64,000 bases of DNA, taken from NCBI RefSeq assembly GCF_013868055.1, contig NZ_JACEOL010000030.1:1-64000 (forward strand), given 5' to 3'. Source of the stretch: Thermoactinomyces mirandus. Lineage in GTDB: Bacteria; Bacillota; Bacilli; Thermoactinomycetales; Thermoactinomycetaceae. Positions within the stretch are counted from its first letter, which is position 1. The number at the start of each line of letters is the position of its first letter. The notes beneath the pieces are model-generated. The model was not told where the DNA came from. It saw only the letters and a list, made by a program, of their open reading frames with translations, and searched no databases. Shown piece after piece: positions 28,944 through 38,894 of this stretch. Both the position numbers and the translations under genes were made by a program.

Positions 28944-28979
28944 GAAAAACAGACCGGTCACGGGACCGGTTTGTTTTTA
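28944..28979 (+). terminator. Terminator after recG
   Basis: AAACAGACCGGTC and GACCGGTTTGTTTTT form a long stem ending in a T run. Confidence 0.9.
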
Positions 28980-29043
28980 TATAACAAACTTTTGCTCCCT
29001 TTATTGCATAAGATGAATTATTCATTGCAACGGGAGGGCTTTT

Positions 29044-29355
29044 ATGAATCAGCGTGACGCTTTTTACCGTGAACTTGCCGAAGAAATCAATCGTACGGTA
29101 GGCAGAAAAGCAGTTTCTGCCAGCAAAATCAAATCACTGATTCGCCAGGCAAAACAGATCCGTGCCGTTTATGGTACGGCCGGACTTATGTCTTTTGCGC
29201 GCGAGTTGCCGTGGCGGTTATTTACTCCACAGGAAATCGAACGCTTGCAACGTTCCCCGCGCTGGCCGGAGTTATCCTCCAAATTTGTCGATGCCATGGT
29301 GATGGAAGAAGTGATTACTCCCTTCGAGGCCAACATGATTCGCCGCTTTCTTTAA
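29044..29355 (+). CDS. Uncharacterised 103-residue protein
   Basis: I do not recognise this protein. It is soluble, with no signal peptide or membrane segment, probably mostly helical, and basic in its first half (SKIKSLIRQAKQ). It ends EEVITPFEANMIRRFL. A GGGAGGG ribosome site precedes the ATG and the frame is compact between recG and a second small gene. No gene follows it in an obvious operon; 108 bases separate it from the next small gene. Confidence 0.75.
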   Translation: MNQRDAFYRELAEEINRTVGRKAVSASKIKSLIRQAKQIRAVYGTAGLMSFARELPWRLFTPQEIERLQRSPRWPELSSKFVDAMVMEEVITPFEANMIRRFL

Positions 29356-29463
29356 ACCTTTTTGGGCACGCTCACATAGGCGCTTCAACAAGCCAAATCA
29401 ATCCGGAAAACATAAGGTATATTACGTTTAATCATGTACAATCGTACAGGAGAGGAGAATCCA

Positions 29464-29751
29464 ATGACGATGCGAAGAAAAAAAAGGGTGGCCAGAAAAG
29501 TGGCAGGTAAAAAAGCAGGAATGATCCCCAAAAAGGTGGATGAATCCAAACTGGAAGATTGGAATCAGGTTGAATCAAAGTTATATGATTCTCTTTCAGA
29601 AAAGGAAACCGAACCCAACAAAAATCACAGTTTTGAAACGGAACAACAGCCCAACCCGTATAATGAATGGCAGGATGACTGGTTATTCGGAGATATGGAC
29701 AGCGCCCCGGAATTAAACGACACGGATCCGAACAAGAAAAATCCGCTCTGA
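29464..29751 (+). CDS. Uncharacterised small protein, basic head and acidic tail
   Basis: 95 residues of unknown function. The first 30 residues are strongly basic (MRRKKRVARKVAGKK), and the rest is acidic, polar and rich in N, Q, E and D, so it may be partly disordered. The ATG at 29464 has GGAGAGGAG upstream; the ATG at 29434 would add ten unlikely residues. The composition could suit a nucleic-acid-associated or spore protein, but that is only inference. Confidence 0.7.
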   Translation: MTMRRKKRVARKVAGKKAGMIPKKVDESKLEDWNQVESKLYDSLSEKETEPNKNHSFETEQQPNPYNEWQDDWLFGDMDSAPELNDTDPNKKNPL

Positions 29752-29775
29752 CAAGGATGAACCAAAACTAATACC

Positions 29776-29927
29776 AAAAAAAATGGCTCGCTTTTTCCAG
29801 CGAGCCCCAAGCATCTTTTACACGAAAATCGTGCAAGATACTTCAATGGGAGAGGAGAAACCGGAGGAAGAGCTTATTGGGGAAACGTAAGTCTTCTCCG
29901 CGGTTTGACAACATCATTGATGCTGTC
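29776..29927 (-). ncRNA. csfG: CsfG-like sporulation small RNA
   Basis: A minus-strand transcript of about 150 bases is predicted between a forespore-type promoter (29934-29962) and a strong terminator (GGCTCGC / GCGAGCC, then eight or nine T on the minus strand, 29775-29806). It contains a second hairpin (arms ATCTT.CACG / CGTG.AAGAT near 29813-29843) and a pyrimidine-rich stretch with CTTCCTCC and TTTCTCCTCTCCC, which could pair with Shine-Dalgarno sequences. In B. subtilis the forespore sRNA CsfG is encoded beside ylbH (rsmD); this element stands directly before rsmD. The identification rests on position, promoter and composition, not an alignment. Confidence 0.55.
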
Positions 29928-29933
29928 ATCAAC

Positions 29934-29962
29934 TATATTTTCCTTTTTCCAGAAGATTATAC
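29934..29962 (-). promoter_or_regulatory. SigF/SigG-like promoter of the small RNA
   Basis: Read on the minus strand: GTATA (29962-29958), 14 bases, then GGAAAATATA (29943-29934). This matches the SigF pattern GYATA / GGnnAnAnTR at nearly every position, and SigG shares the -35 element. It points at the small RNA. Confidence 0.5.
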
Positions 29963-30059
29963 ATATAGATTGTTAATTTTTGTTGAGTTTTTTTTAGCTT
30001 TTTTATATGTTAGGATAAAATGTGTTGCATTTATGTGAATATCGATAAAGACAGGTGTC

Positions 30060-30620
30060 ATGGAAATGCGAATCATAACAGGATCGGCCAAAGGAACACG
30101 ACTGAAAATGGTTTCCGGAAAGCACGTTCGTCCGACAGCGGATCATGTCAAGGAGTCTTTTTTTCAAGTGATTGGTCCTTTTTTCGAAGGAGGTCTGGTT
30201 CTTGATCTGTTTTGTGGAACCGGTGCCCTGGGTCTGGAAGCGGTAAGTCGTGGTGCAGACAGGGCAATATTGATTGATTCCTCACGTGCCAGTTGCAAGG
30301 TGGCCAGGGCCAATGCGCAGGCTGCCAGACTCAGCGCGCAAGTTGAGATTTACCGAAGTGATGTTCTGGCGGGCATCCGGAAATTAAACAAACGTCAATT
30401 AAAATTTGATTATATTTTTATGGACCCTCCATACATGAAAAATTTGCTAACGCCAGTGATCGAGAAACTCTCCTTTTTTGACCTGTTAACCGAGGACGGA
30501 ATCATTGTTGCGGAACATTCGTCATTGAGCATTCCGCCACAGGAAATAGGGAGTTACCAATGTTATCGCCGGCTGAATTATGGAGATACAGTCATATCAC
30601 TGTTTGAAAAAGCAGAATGA
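30060..30620 (+). CDS. rsmD: 16S rRNA (guanine-966-N2)-methyltransferase RsmD
   Basis: 186 residues. A SAM-dependent methyltransferase for G966 of 16S rRNA. Features are MRIITGSAKG at the start, RPTADHVKES near 24-33, motif I LDLFCGTGALGLEA near 48-61 and the catalytic MDPPY near 121-125. The ATG at 30060 or the one at 30066 could be used; the ribosome site is weak. It pairs with coaD as in B. subtilis ylbH-ylbI. Confidence 0.95.
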   Translation: MEMRIITGSAKGTRLKMVSGKHVRPTADHVKESFFQVIGPFFEGGLVLDLFCGTGALGLEAVSRGADRAILIDSSRASCKVARANAQAARLSAQVEIYRSDVLAGIRKLNKRQLKFDYIFMDPPYMKNLLTPVIEKLSFFDLLTEDGIIVAEHSSLSIPPQEIGSYQCYRRLNYGDTVISLFEKAE

Positions 30621-30630
30621 AAGGTTGTGA

Positions 30631-31131
<501 letters not shown>

Positions 31132-31153
31132 TTTTGACCGGTACTTTGTCTGC

Positions 31154-31180
31154 CCCGCTGATTTTTGTCAGCGGGTTTTG
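31154..31180 (+). terminator. Terminator after coaD
   Basis: CCCGCTGA-tttttg-TCAGCGGG followed by TTTTG. Its right arm includes the stop codon of the convergent ylbJ gene. Confidence 0.8.
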
Positions 31181-32409
31181 TTATAACGGTACGAATTGGT
31201 CAACTCCTTGAATTCCTGATAAATCAGGGCAACAAACCAGATCAGGCTTACCGCGATGGCAAATCCCTGCAAAATGTCCCATAATGATAAGAACCAGGCA
31301 GAATAGGGCCGGAAGACAGATATGATCGCTGGCGTTTGCTGAAGGTAAGGTTCAAACAACGGATAAATCAAAACGGTTATGAAGGCAGCCAAAAACCCAT
31401 GCAGGATTTTTGCTGCAAAATAGGGATAGTAGCGAATATCGCTACGGCTAATCATACTGGCCACCTGGGCATGAATGGAAAGACCGTTCCAGCCGATGAT
31501 CAGGCTGACAATGGCCAGTTTGAACAGTAACGGGATAGACGGATCAGTTGTGCTGGCAACCTGCGAACCGACCGTTATTTCGAACAAACCGACAAGGATT
31601 GACTCCGACAATTCCGCCGGAAAGGAAAAGAAGACCAGCATTTGGGCAATGGCACGAATGAACGGTCCGGTAACCCCGACATAATTGATCAGGTGGGTTA
31701 ACACGGAAAACATCATGACAAACCCGCCGATGAGAAGCAGGGTTTGAATGGCTGATGTCACCGACTGGCCGATCAGTTGCCCGAGTGTCCGGCCGTCCTG
31801 CAATCTGGCACGGTGCATCGCAGAAATGGCCCGTGACAAAATAAAACCTTTTCTTTTGGCAGGCGGAGGTGTTGGTGGAGCCTGTGATTCATAGAAACGC
31901 ATGACAAATCCGACGATGATGGTGCTGACATAATGGGCAACGGCCAGAATGAGCCCAATCGATTTGTTTTCAAAGAAACCAACCGCCACTGCCCCAAAAA
32001 TAAATAAAGGACCGGCTGTACTTGTAAAGCAGATGAGACGCTCTCCTTCTTCTCTGGAGATCAGCTTCTGTTCCCTTAAACGGGCAGTCAGTTTGGCGCC
32101 CATGGGATTTCCTGAAATCAACCCGACCGACATGACAAAAGCTCCGGCGCCAGGTACACGAAACAGCGGGCGCATCAACGGTTCCAACAACACTCCGAGA
32201 AAATGGACCACTCCGAAGCCCATCATCATTTCTGCCGTGATGAAAAATGGCAATAGTGCCGGAAATACGACATCCCACCAGATATGTAATCCCCTGAGAG
32301 AAGATTTGACCGCTTGCTCGGGATACAGTACCAGAATTACGGCAATAAAAAAAGTAATTGACGCCAGAAAAATGGTTTTCATTTGACTCCGGAGAAGGCT
32401 TGGGATCAT
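31168..32409 (-). CDS. ylbJ: Sporulation integral membrane protein YlbJ
   Basis: 413 residues with about eight hydrophobic segments and two nucleoside-transporter-like gate regions. Typical YlbJ stretches are HIWWDVVFPALLPFF, GLISGNPMGAKLTA and the FTSTAGPLFIFGAVAVG segment. In B. subtilis ylbJ is needed for heat-resistant spores and is mother-cell expressed. The ATG at 32409 lies ten bases after GAGGAG; the ATG at 32415 is too close to it. It lies opposite to ylbK, as in Bacillus. Confidence 0.93.
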   Translation of the reverse strand: MIPSLLRSQMKTIFLASITFFIAVILVLYPEQAVKSSLRGLHIWWDVVFPALLPFFITAEMMMGFGVVHFLGVLLEPLMRPLFRVPGAGAFVMSVGLISGNPMGAKLTARLREQKLISREEGERLICFTSTAGPLFIFGAVAVGFFENKSIGLILAVAHYVSTIIVGFVMRFYESQAPPTPPPAKRKGFILSRAISAMHRARLQDGRTLGQLIGQSVTSAIQTLLLIGGFVMMFSVLTHLINYVGVTGPFIRAIAQMLVFFSFPAELSESILVGLFEITVGSQVASTTDPSIPLLFKLAIVSLIIGWNGLSIHAQVASMISRSDIRYYPYFAAKILHGFLAAFITVLIYPLFEPYLQQTPAIISVFRPYSAWFLSLWDILQGFAIAVSLIWFVALIYQEFKELTNSYRYNKTR

Positions 32410-32542
32410 ATGCATTCTCTCCTCATGGAAGCTACATCAGTAACATATTTACGCAAACAGATACCTGTTTAGACCGTTTTGTCCAAATGTGACGCCAATC
32501 GGCTGAAGGTATGCAATATTGGGAAAGAAAGGGTGAATCAGA

Positions 32543-33355
32543 ATGGGAAAACCAAGGATTGGGTTGGCTCTAAGCTCCGGTGGCGCAAGAGGGTTTGCTC
32601 ATTTGGGAGTGTTAAAAGTTTTTAAAGAAGAGGGAATCCCTGTTGATTGTATAGCCGGCAGCAGCATGGGAAGCATTATTGCGGTTCTTTACGCAAATGA
32701 CCTGGATCTCGAGATGTGCGAGCAGGTTGCCTGCTCGCTGAAACGGAAGCACTGGCTGGATTTTACGGTTCCCAAAAAAGGATTTGTGGTCGGAAAAAAG
32801 GTTGAGGAACTGATTCGACTGTTTGCCCATAACAAAAATCTGGAAGAACTAAATATTCCGACAGCGATCGTGGCAACCGATCTTGTAAAGGGGGAACCGG
32901 TCGTTTTCACCGAAGGACCGGCAGAGCAGGCGGTTCGCGCCAGCATTTCCATTCCGGGAATTTTTGAACCGGTCGAGATGGGGGATAAAGTGCTTGTCGA
33001 CGGCGGGGTGATTGACCGGCTTCCGGTTTCCACCGTGCGAAAGTTGGGAGCCGATCTGGTGATCGGGGTAGATGTCATTCCCAGAAATCCGATGTCAAAG
33101 ATCGAAAATATTTTTGATGTAATTACACAAACTTTAACTATTATGGAAAAGGAAATTACGAGTCAGATTTTGACGATGGCCGATTTTCTGATTCATCCCG
33201 ATGTTGGAGATATCCAGGTAAGTTCTTTTTCCCGGGCCGAGGAATGTATAAGGCGCGGTGAAGAAGAGGCCAGGGCACATATGGGAAAACTGAAAGAACT
33301 GATTCAAAACTGGCAGGGAGAGAATTCATCCAATGGAGTCTATTCAGATGAATAA
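32543..33355 (+). CDS. ylbK: Patatin-like phospholipase (YlbK/RssA family)
   Basis: 270 residues. The patatin fold has an oxyanion loop (LSSGGARGFAHLG, 10-22), the nucleophile Ser41 in GSSMG and the catalytic Asp in DGG near 153. It is therefore probably a lipid acyl hydrolase, with an unknown natural substrate. GAAAGGGTG precedes the ATG. It overlaps the PDZ protease gene by 23 bases. Confidence 0.92.
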   Translation: MGKPRIGLALSSGGARGFAHLGVLKVFKEEGIPVDCIAGSSMGSIIAVLYANDLDLEMCEQVACSLKRKHWLDFTVPKKGFVVGKKVEELIRLFAHNKNLEELNIPTAIVATDLVKGEPVVFTEGPAEQAVRASISIPGIFEPVEMGDKVLVDGGVIDRLPVSTVRKLGADLVIGVDVIPRNPMSKIENIFDVITQTLTIMEKEITSQILTMADFLIHPDVGDIQVSSFSRAEECIRRGEEEARAHMGKLKELIQNWQGENSSNGVYSDE

Positions 33356-34385
33356 ACGGCAGATTCGGAACACGATTGCTATTTGCCTTGTCCTGCTCGT
33401 TGTCGGCTCTATGTTTCTCGTTCCTATCCCTTATTATGTGATTTCACCAGGGTCGGCAGAGGATGTAAGCCCGTTGGTAAAAGTGAGAGGAGGATATTCC
33501 CGGGAAGAAGGGGATTTCTACCTGACCACGATTTCCATGAGGGAAGGCCGTTTGTTCGATTATTTATACAGTAAATGGTCGGATCATGTGCAATTGATCC
33601 CGGAGGGGGAACTGCTGGCCAAAAATGAATCAGAAGAAGATTATGAGCGCAGACAGGCGGCAAGCATGTCTTTATCGCAAAACCATGCGATTCTTGCTGC
33701 TTACCGTTATGCAGGCAGGCCGATAACGGTGAAAGTGAAAGGCGTCGAAGTTCTGCGTTTGATGTCCGGTCAGCCAAATGCGCTGAAAGAAGGAGATCTC
33801 ATTACCCGGATTAATCACCAGCCCGTTCGGTCGGTAGAACAGCTTTCCGGTTATCTTGGCACGAAAGAAACCGGAGAAAAGGTAGAGGTTCTGGTCAGGC
33901 GGAACCAGGTTCAACAAAAGCTGACTATAACATTGCAACCATTGCCCCGGGAAAAAGGAAAACCGCTAAAAGCGGGGCTCGGGATCGTCCCGGTACTGAA
34001 AGCGGAGATTCACGCCAACCCACCGGTACACATTGACAGTGATAATATAGGCGGCCCTTCCGCCGGACTGATGTTTTCCCTGGAGGTTCTGAATCGCTTG
34101 CAAAAGGAAGACTTGACGCGCGGATATCAGATCGCGGGAACGGGAATCATCACCGAGGATGGCCAGGTGGGGCAAATCGGGGGCATTGAGTTTAAAATTA
34201 TGGCCGCGGCCAAAAAAGGAGCCGATATATTTTTCTGCCCGGCAGATACAGGACCCCATGATCAAAATGAAAAAATGGCAAAGGAAACAGTAAAAAAATA
34301 TAATTATGCCATGGATATCGTTCCTGTCAAGTCACTGGAAGAAGCGGTTGATTATTTAAAACGATTGCCAAGTCAAGAACATTGA
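33333..34385 (+). CDS. ylbL: PDZ-domain Lon-type serine protease YlbL (SepM-like)
   Basis: 350 residues. An N-terminal membrane anchor (about 13-32, IAICLVLLVVGSMFLVPI) is followed by a PDZ domain (about 130-215) and a Lon-type Ser/Lys protease domain. The nucleophile lies in GGPSAGLMFS near 240-249, with the general-base Lys near 290 (AAKKGAD). The protease acts outside the membrane; the S. mutans homologue SepM processes a competence peptide, and B. subtilis YlbL degrades the checkpoint inhibitor YneA. The start may be 33333 or the ATG at 33348. Confidence 0.93.
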   Translation: MESIQMNKRQIRNTIAICLVLLVVGSMFLVPIPYYVISPGSAEDVSPLVKVRGGYSREEGDFYLTTISMREGRLFDYLYSKWSDHVQLIPEGELLAKNESEEDYERRQAASMSLSQNHAILAAYRYAGRPITVKVKGVEVLRLMSGQPNALKEGDLITRINHQPVRSVEQLSGYLGTKETGEKVEVLVRRNQVQQKLTITLQPLPREKGKPLKAGLGIVPVLKAEIHANPPVHIDSDNIGGPSAGLMFSLEVLNRLQKEDLTRGYQIAGTGIITEDGQVGQIGGIEFKIMAAAKKGADIFFCPADTGPHDQNEKMAKETVKKYNYAMDIVPVKSLEEAVDYLKRLPSQEH

Positions 34386-34439
34386 CAGCAATCGTTCGTT
34401 ATCTTATAATAACCCTGTTTTTACACAAGGAGTGGAATC

Positions 34440-34955
34440 ATGCAGATTTCCCTGCACAAATTAAAACAAGCAAATGACGGCCTGTTACTGGAGCATGAAA
34501 CGATTCAGTTTGACTTGGTCGGGGAAGTGCCTGAACTCACAGACCTGGGGCCTGTCCATGTGAAAGCCCGTGCAGAGCTCATAGATCCTGACTTGTTTGT
34601 TGTAAACGCCGCAATCAGGGCACAAGCCAAATTTTTATGTGTCAAATGCCTGACAGAATTCAGGCAGGTTCTGGAGGCGGCCTTGCAGGAATATTTTACC
34701 GATGAGCCGTATCGGGCGGTGGATTCCGAGGAGCAGGAAATACATCTGGTTCATGAAAATAAACTGGATTTGACCCCGTTTGTTCGAGAAGCCCTGTTGC
34801 TCCAATTTCCTTCTGCCCCGATCTGCCGGGAAAATTGCAGGGGACTTTGTCCCGTATGTGGCAAAAACCGGAATACCGACCCTTGCCATTGCCAGGTCAA
34901 ATCTGTCGATCCAAGGCTTGCAGCACTTGAGAACTGGCATGAATCAGACGGATAG
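34440..34955 (+). CDS. yceD: YceD family protein (DUF177)
   Basis: 171 residues. The family is linked to 23S rRNA accumulation and is commonly encoded just before rpmF, as here. Cysteine pairs CVKC (near 62-65) and CPVCG with a late CHC indicate metal binding. The ATG at 34440 is preceded by AAGGAG. The gap to rpmF is only 54 bases. Confidence 0.92.
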   Translation: MQISLHKLKQANDGLLLEHETIQFDLVGEVPELTDLGPVHVKARAELIDPDLFVVNAAIRAQAKFLCVKCLTEFRQVLEAALQEYFTDEPYRAVDSEEQEIHLVHENKLDLTPFVREALLLQFPSAPICRENCRGLCPVCGKNRNTDPCHCQVKSVDPRLAALENWHESDG

Positions 34956-35009
34956 AAGGCGTGTGAAACTTCCCGGACTTGTGATACATTCTTGGAGGGG
35001 GTGAAACTG

Positions 35010-35192
35010 ATGGCAGTACCTTTCAGACGTACCTCGAAAACACGTAAACGTAAACGTCGCACACATTACAAACTCTCTGTACCGGGTATGGTAAAATGCC
35101 CGCAATGCGGAGCTCTAAAACTGTCCCACCGTGTATGCAAAGAGTGTGGGTACTATAAAGGTTCGGAAGTTGAAGGAGTAGTCAATGAATAA
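35010..35192 (+). CDS. rpmF: 50S ribosomal protein L32
   Basis: 60 residues, starting [19 protein letters not shown] with two zinc-type pairs, CPQC and CKEC, so this is the zinc-binding form of bL32. GGAGGGGGTGA stands before the ATG at 35010. The 18 bases upstream in frame are not part of the gene. The yceD-rpmF pair precedes the fatty-acid operon, a widespread arrangement. Confidence 0.97.
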   Translation: MAVPFRRTSKTRKRKRRTHYKLSVPGMVKCPQCGALKLSHRVCKECGYYKGSEVEGVVNE

Positions 35193-35206
35193 TCAGCTTG
35201 GAGCCG

Positions 35207-35249
35207 AAAACAAGAGCCGGCAGGTCATTTGGTCAGGCTCTTGTTTTTT
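35207..35249 (+). terminator. Terminator after rpmF
   Basis: AAAACAAGAGCC and GGCTCTTGTTTTTT form a long stem with a 17-base loop and a T run. Confidence 0.9.
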
Positions 35250-35250
35250 A

Positions 35251-35300
35251 TTGCTAAAGGAGTGTTTTTTTTATATACTGATTTTAATACCAGGTATTAA
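35251..35300 (+). promoter_or_regulatory. fapR-operon promoter and FapR operator
   Basis: TTGCTA (35251-35256), a 17-base spacer and TATACT (35274-35279) form the promoter. Immediately downstream is the perfect 17-base palindrome TTAATACCAGGTATTAA (35284-35300), close to the FapR consensus (TTAGTACC-type half sites). The expected transcription start falls inside the palindrome, so bound FapR would block initiation. Malonyl-CoA is the known inducer that releases FapR. Confidence 0.9.
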
Positions 35301-35346
35301 TAATAGATCACAAAATTCATAATCCGCAAAAGGTGGTGACTCCGAT

Positions 35347-35925
35347 ATGCGTCTGTCCAAAAAAGAGCGGCAAAGCCAGGTAGCTTGTGCCTTCAAGGAA
35401 GAACCGTTTCTGACTGATGAAGAACTGGCAAAGCGGTTTGGCGTCAGCATCCAAACCATTCGTTTAGACAGGCTGGAACTGGGGATTCCGGAATTGCGCG
35501 AACGGATCAAGCTGATGGCAGAAAACCATTTTGATCATGTGCGATCTTTGTCGCTGGAAGAAGTAATCGGAGAAGTGGTCGATTTGCAGCTCGATCATAG
35601 CGGAGTTTCCATCCTTGAAATAAAAAAAGAATATGTGTTTGCCCGCAACGGAATTGCCCGCGGACATATTTTGTTTGCCCAGGCAAACTCTCTCGCGGTT
35701 GCAGTCACCGATGCAGAAGTAGCTTTGACAGGAGCAGCTGGTATTCGTTTTATACGTCCCGTTTATCTTGGAGAAAAATGTATTGCAAAGGCAATAGTCG
35801 TAAAAAAACTGTCTTCCAGGCTGCAGGTAGATGTGGTTACCAAGGTGAAAGGCGAAACAGTTTTCCAGGGAACATTTGATGTATATCGTCTGGAAGATAA
35901 GGAGCTTGTTAAGGAGGAGCAATAA
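35347..35925 (+). CDS. fapR: Fatty-acid and phospholipid synthesis repressor FapR
   Basis: 192 residues. The N-terminal helix-turn-helix (about 20-46, TDEELAKRFGVSIQTIR) is joined to a hot-dog fold effector domain (about 75-185) with the NGIARGHILFAQANSLA stretch that binds malonyl-CoA. It represses fatty-acid synthesis genes, including, by the operator here, its own operon. plsX begins at the last base of its stop codon. The order fapR-plsX-fabD-fabG-acpP is standard; fabH is inserted here between plsX and fabD. Confidence 0.96.
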   Translation: MRLSKKERQSQVACAFKEEPFLTDEELAKRFGVSIQTIRLDRLELGIPELRERIKLMAENHFDHVRSLSLEEVIGEVVDLQLDHSGVSILEIKKEYVFARNGIARGHILFAQANSLAVAVTDAEVALTGAAGIRFIRPVYLGEKCIAKAIVVKKLSSRLQVDVVTKVKGETVFQGTFDVYRLEDKELVKEEQ

Positions 35926-36902
35926 TGCGGATTGCAATCGATGCACATGGAGGAGACCACGCTCCGGACGCGGTAATGGAAGGAATAGGACTTGCCAGGG
36001 AAAAATGGCCGGATCTGAAGATTGTTTTGATTGGTACCCGGGAGATCGCCGAAAAATTTGTTTTGTCCGATGTAGAATTTCATGCTGTAACGGAAATAAT
36101 TGAACCAGACGACAAACCGGCCATCGCTGTGCGTCGCAAAAAAGATTCATCAATGGTTGTCGGATGCAAGATGGTTCGAAAAGGGGAAGCTGATGCATTT
36201 ATCAGCGGCGGAAATACCGGTTCCCTGATGGCTGCCGGATTTTTCCACGTGGGCAGGATGAAAGGGGTGGATCGCCCCGCGCTCGCTCCTGTCTTTCCGA
36301 CTCTAACCGGCAAGGGGATTCTCGTGTTGGATGTTGGTGCCAATCCGGAAGCAAAGCCGGGGCATCTGCACCAATATGCAACAATGGGCAGCATCTATGC
36401 AGAAAAAGTGCTGGGGTTTGAGTCCCCGCGCGTGGGACTGTTGAATATCGGGACAGAAGCAGGGAAAGGCACGGATTTGACCAAAGAAGCATTTTCGATG
36501 CTGGAAGAAGACCATTCCCTCCGGTTTGTGGGCAATATTGAGGCCAGGGATATTTTGGAAGGGCCATGTGAAGTACTTGTCTGTGACGGATTTAGCGGAA
36601 ATATTTTGCTGAAAAATACCGAAGGTGTGGCGAAGGCGATTTTCAGCCGTTTCAAGCAGGAACTTACGGCAAGCCTGTTTACAAAACTGGCGGCAGCCAT
36701 ATTGAAGCCGCGCCTGAAGAAGTTTGCGCAAGAATTGGATTATAAGGAGCATGGAGGTGCTCCGCTCCTGGGCTTGCGGGGCCCTGTGATCAAGGCACAC
36801 GGTTCTTCCGATGCGAAAGCATTTTTCAATGCAATTCGTCAGGCCCGCCGATTCTTGGAGAAAGAAGTGATTTCACAAATCGAAGAGGAATTGTCCCGTT
36901 AA
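35925..36902 (+). CDS. plsX: Phosphate acyltransferase PlsX
   Basis: 325 residues. Converts acyl-ACP to acyl-phosphate for phospholipid synthesis. Signature stretches are [14 protein letters not shown] at the start, [13 protein letters not shown] near 90-102 and [10 protein letters not shown] near 227-236. It shares one base with the fapR stop. PlsX also accepts acyl-phosphate made by the FakA/FakB pair (22649-25235). Confidence 0.96.
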   Translation: MRIAIDAHGGDHAPDAVMEGIGLAREKWPDLKIVLIGTREIAEKFVLSDVEFHAVTEIIEPDDKPAIAVRRKKDSSMVVGCKMVRKGEADAFISGGNTGSLMAAGFFHVGRMKGVDRPALAPVFPTLTGKGILVLDVGANPEAKPGHLHQYATMGSIYAEKVLGFESPRVGLLNIGTEAGKGTDLTKEAFSMLEEDHSLRFVGNIEARDILEGPCEVLVCDGFSGNILLKNTEGVAKAIFSRFKQELTASLFTKLAAAILKPRLKKFAQELDYKEHGGAPLLGLRGPVIKAHGSSDAKAFFNAIRQARRFLEKEVISQIEEELSR

Positions 36903-36918
36903 ACAGAGGAGTGGGAAA

Positions 36919-37902
36919 ATGAGATCGGTAGGTATTTTGGGTACAGGTTCTTATTTGCCTGAGAAAGTATTAACCAACAGTGATCTTGAAAAAATGGTGG
37001 ATACCAATGATGAGTGGATCGTCAGCAGGACCGGCATTCGCGAACGGCGAATTGCTGCTCCTGAAGAAGCGTCGTCGGACCTGTCTGTCAAGGCGGCTGA
37101 AAAAGCCCTGAAATCTTCGGGGGTCAGTGCCGAGGAGATCGATTTGATTATTGTAGCTACCGTGACACCCGATATGAACTTCCCGGCCACAGCCTGTCTG
37201 GTTCAGGACCGGCTGGGAGCCAGCAAGGCTGCAACTTTTGACTTGTCTGCTGCATGTACCGGCTTTATTTACGGGATTTCCACTGCCGCCCAGTTCATTG
37301 CCACCGGAGTATACAATTACGTGTTGGTCGTAGGAGTGGAATGCTTGTCCCGCATCACGGACTGGACTGATCGAAATACTTGCGTCTTGTTTGGAGATGG
37401 AGCCGGCGCGGCTGTTTTGGGACCGGTTGAAAAAGGATACGGCTTTCAATCATTCGTATTGGGCGGAGACGGTTCCGGGGGCGATCTGTTAAAACTCCAG
37501 GCTGGCGGTTCCCGCTTGCCCGCCACCGCGGAAACGGTGGATCAGCGTCTGCATTATATTTACATGGCAGGCAGGGAAGTATTCAAGTTCGCCGTGCGCG
37601 TAATGGGAAGCGCAACGGAAGAGGCGCTTGCCAAAGCCGGATTGACGAAAGAGAATATTGATTTTCTCGTTCCCCATCAGGCAAATATCCGCATTATTGA
37701 TTCGGCCGTAAAGCGCCTGGGCTTGACGGAGGACAAGGTCATCGTCAATCTGGATCGCTACGGAAACATGTCTTCCGCTTCAATTCCTGTGGCGCTTGAT
37801 GAAGCCATACATGCAGGCCGGATCAAAAAGGGAGACACCATCGTGCTGTGTGGTTTTGGTGGCGGATTAACCTGGGGAGCAACAGTTATCAGGTGGGCCT
37901 GA
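36919..37902 (+). CDS. fabH: Beta-ketoacyl-ACP synthase III
   Basis: 327 residues. Starts fatty-acid chains by condensing acyl-CoA with malonyl-ACP. The catalytic Cys is in SAACTGF near 113, the His in PHQAN near 253 and the Asn in the GNMSSAS region near 283. In Bacillus the FabH substrate choice gives branched chains. The ribosome site is AGAGGAG. Confidence 0.96.
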   Translation: MRSVGILGTGSYLPEKVLTNSDLEKMVDTNDEWIVSRTGIRERRIAAPEEASSDLSVKAAEKALKSSGVSAEEIDLIIVATVTPDMNFPATACLVQDRLGASKAATFDLSAACTGFIYGISTAAQFIATGVYNYVLVVGVECLSRITDWTDRNTCVLFGDGAGAAVLGPVEKGYGFQSFVLGGDGSGGDLLKLQAGGSRLPATAETVDQRLHYIYMAGREVFKFAVRVMGSATEEALAKAGLTKENIDFLVPHQANIRIIDSAVKRLGLTEDKVIVNLDRYGNMSSASIPVALDEAIHAGRIKKGDTIVLCGFGGGLTWGATVIRWA

Positions 37903-37928
37903 GATGAATTGCGTGAGGAGGGATGACA

Positions 37929-38894
37929 ATGGGTAAAATTGCATTTATTTTTCCAGGGCAAGGATCACAAAAAGCAGGAATGGGTTTGGAAATTTACAAA
38001 ACAAATAAACGGGCGAAACAGATTTACTCTATCGCTGATCAAACACTGGGATATCCTTTATCACGTCTTTGCTTTGAAGGCCCGGAAGAAGAGCTTTGCC
38101 TGACGGCAAATACACAACCTGCCATTTTAACGACAAGTGTTGCCCTGCTTGAGGCGTTTTGTGAGCAGTCTGATGTGATGCCGGATTTTGTGGCCGGCCA
38201 CAGTCTGGGAGAATATACAGCTTTGGTTGCAGCCGGTTCTCTTTCCTTTGCCGATGCTGTCCTTGCGGTACATAAAAGGGGAACATACATGGAAGAAGCG
38301 GTTCCGGCCGGTGTCGGGGCCATGTCCGCAGTGATGAATCTGAACAGGGAGAAGCTGGTAGAGGTATGCAATGAGGTATCTAAGGAAAAGCATGTAGTAG
38401 AACCGGCCAATTACAATTCTCCCGGTCAGATCGTAATATCCGGTCACAAAGAGGCTGTCAGGGAAGCGGGGGAAAAAGCCGCTAAAGCGGGGGCTCGCCG
38501 TGTCATTTCTCTTTCTGTCAGCGGACCGTTCCATTCTTCGCTAATGAAGCCGGCGGCAGAACGTTTGGCAGGTCATCTGGAGACCATCTCCGTCAATATG
38601 GCAGTCGTGCCTGTCATTGCCAACGCCATTGCCGAAAGTGTTACAGAGGCAGAAGAGATTAAACGGCTGCTGGTCAAACAAGTGGCTTCTCCCGTTTTAT
38701 GGGAAGACAGTGTTCGTTACATGCTTGAGCAGGGTGTGGATACCTTTGTCGAGTTTGGTTCAGGCAATGTGTTGTCCGGACTGGTGAAAAAAGTGAATCG
38801 CAAGGTAAAAACGATCTCGGTCCAGGATCCCGAGACATTGAACCAGGCAGTAGAAGTGCTTGACGGAAGGAGAGTCCTCGATGTTAACAGATAA
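37929..38894 (+). CDS. fabD: Malonyl CoA-ACP transacylase
   Basis: 321 residues. Loads malonyl groups onto acyl carrier protein. The nucleophile Ser is in GHSLGEY near 90-96 and the catalytic His in GPFHSS near 199-204. The ATG at 37929 ([14 protein letters not shown]) is preferred, since GAGGAGG lies six bases before it and would abut the ATG at 37923. Confidence 0.96.
   Translation: MGKIAFIFPGQGSQKAGMGLEIYKTNKRAKQIYSIADQTLGYPLSRLCFEGPEEELCLTANTQPAILTTSVALLEAFCEQSDVMPDFVAGHSLGEYTALVAAGSLSFADAVLAVHKRGTYMEEAVPAGVGAMSAVMNLNREKLVEVCNEVSKEKHVVEPANYNSPGQIVISGHKEAVREAGEKAAKAGARRVISLSVSGPFHSSLMKPAAERLAGHLETISVNMAVVPVIANAIAESVTEAEEIKRLLVKQVASPVLWEDSVRYMLEQGVDTFVEFGSGNVLSGLVKKVNRKVKTISVQDPETLNQAVEVLDGRRVLDVNR

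Noticed and set aside
29877-30038. TTG-started 53-codon frame with a hydrophobic C-terminus upstream of rsmD
   Set aside because: It has an acceptable ribosome site, but the hydrophobic half comes from AT-rich promoter-like DNA, and the frame lies across the promoter and 5' part of the CsfG-like small RNA.
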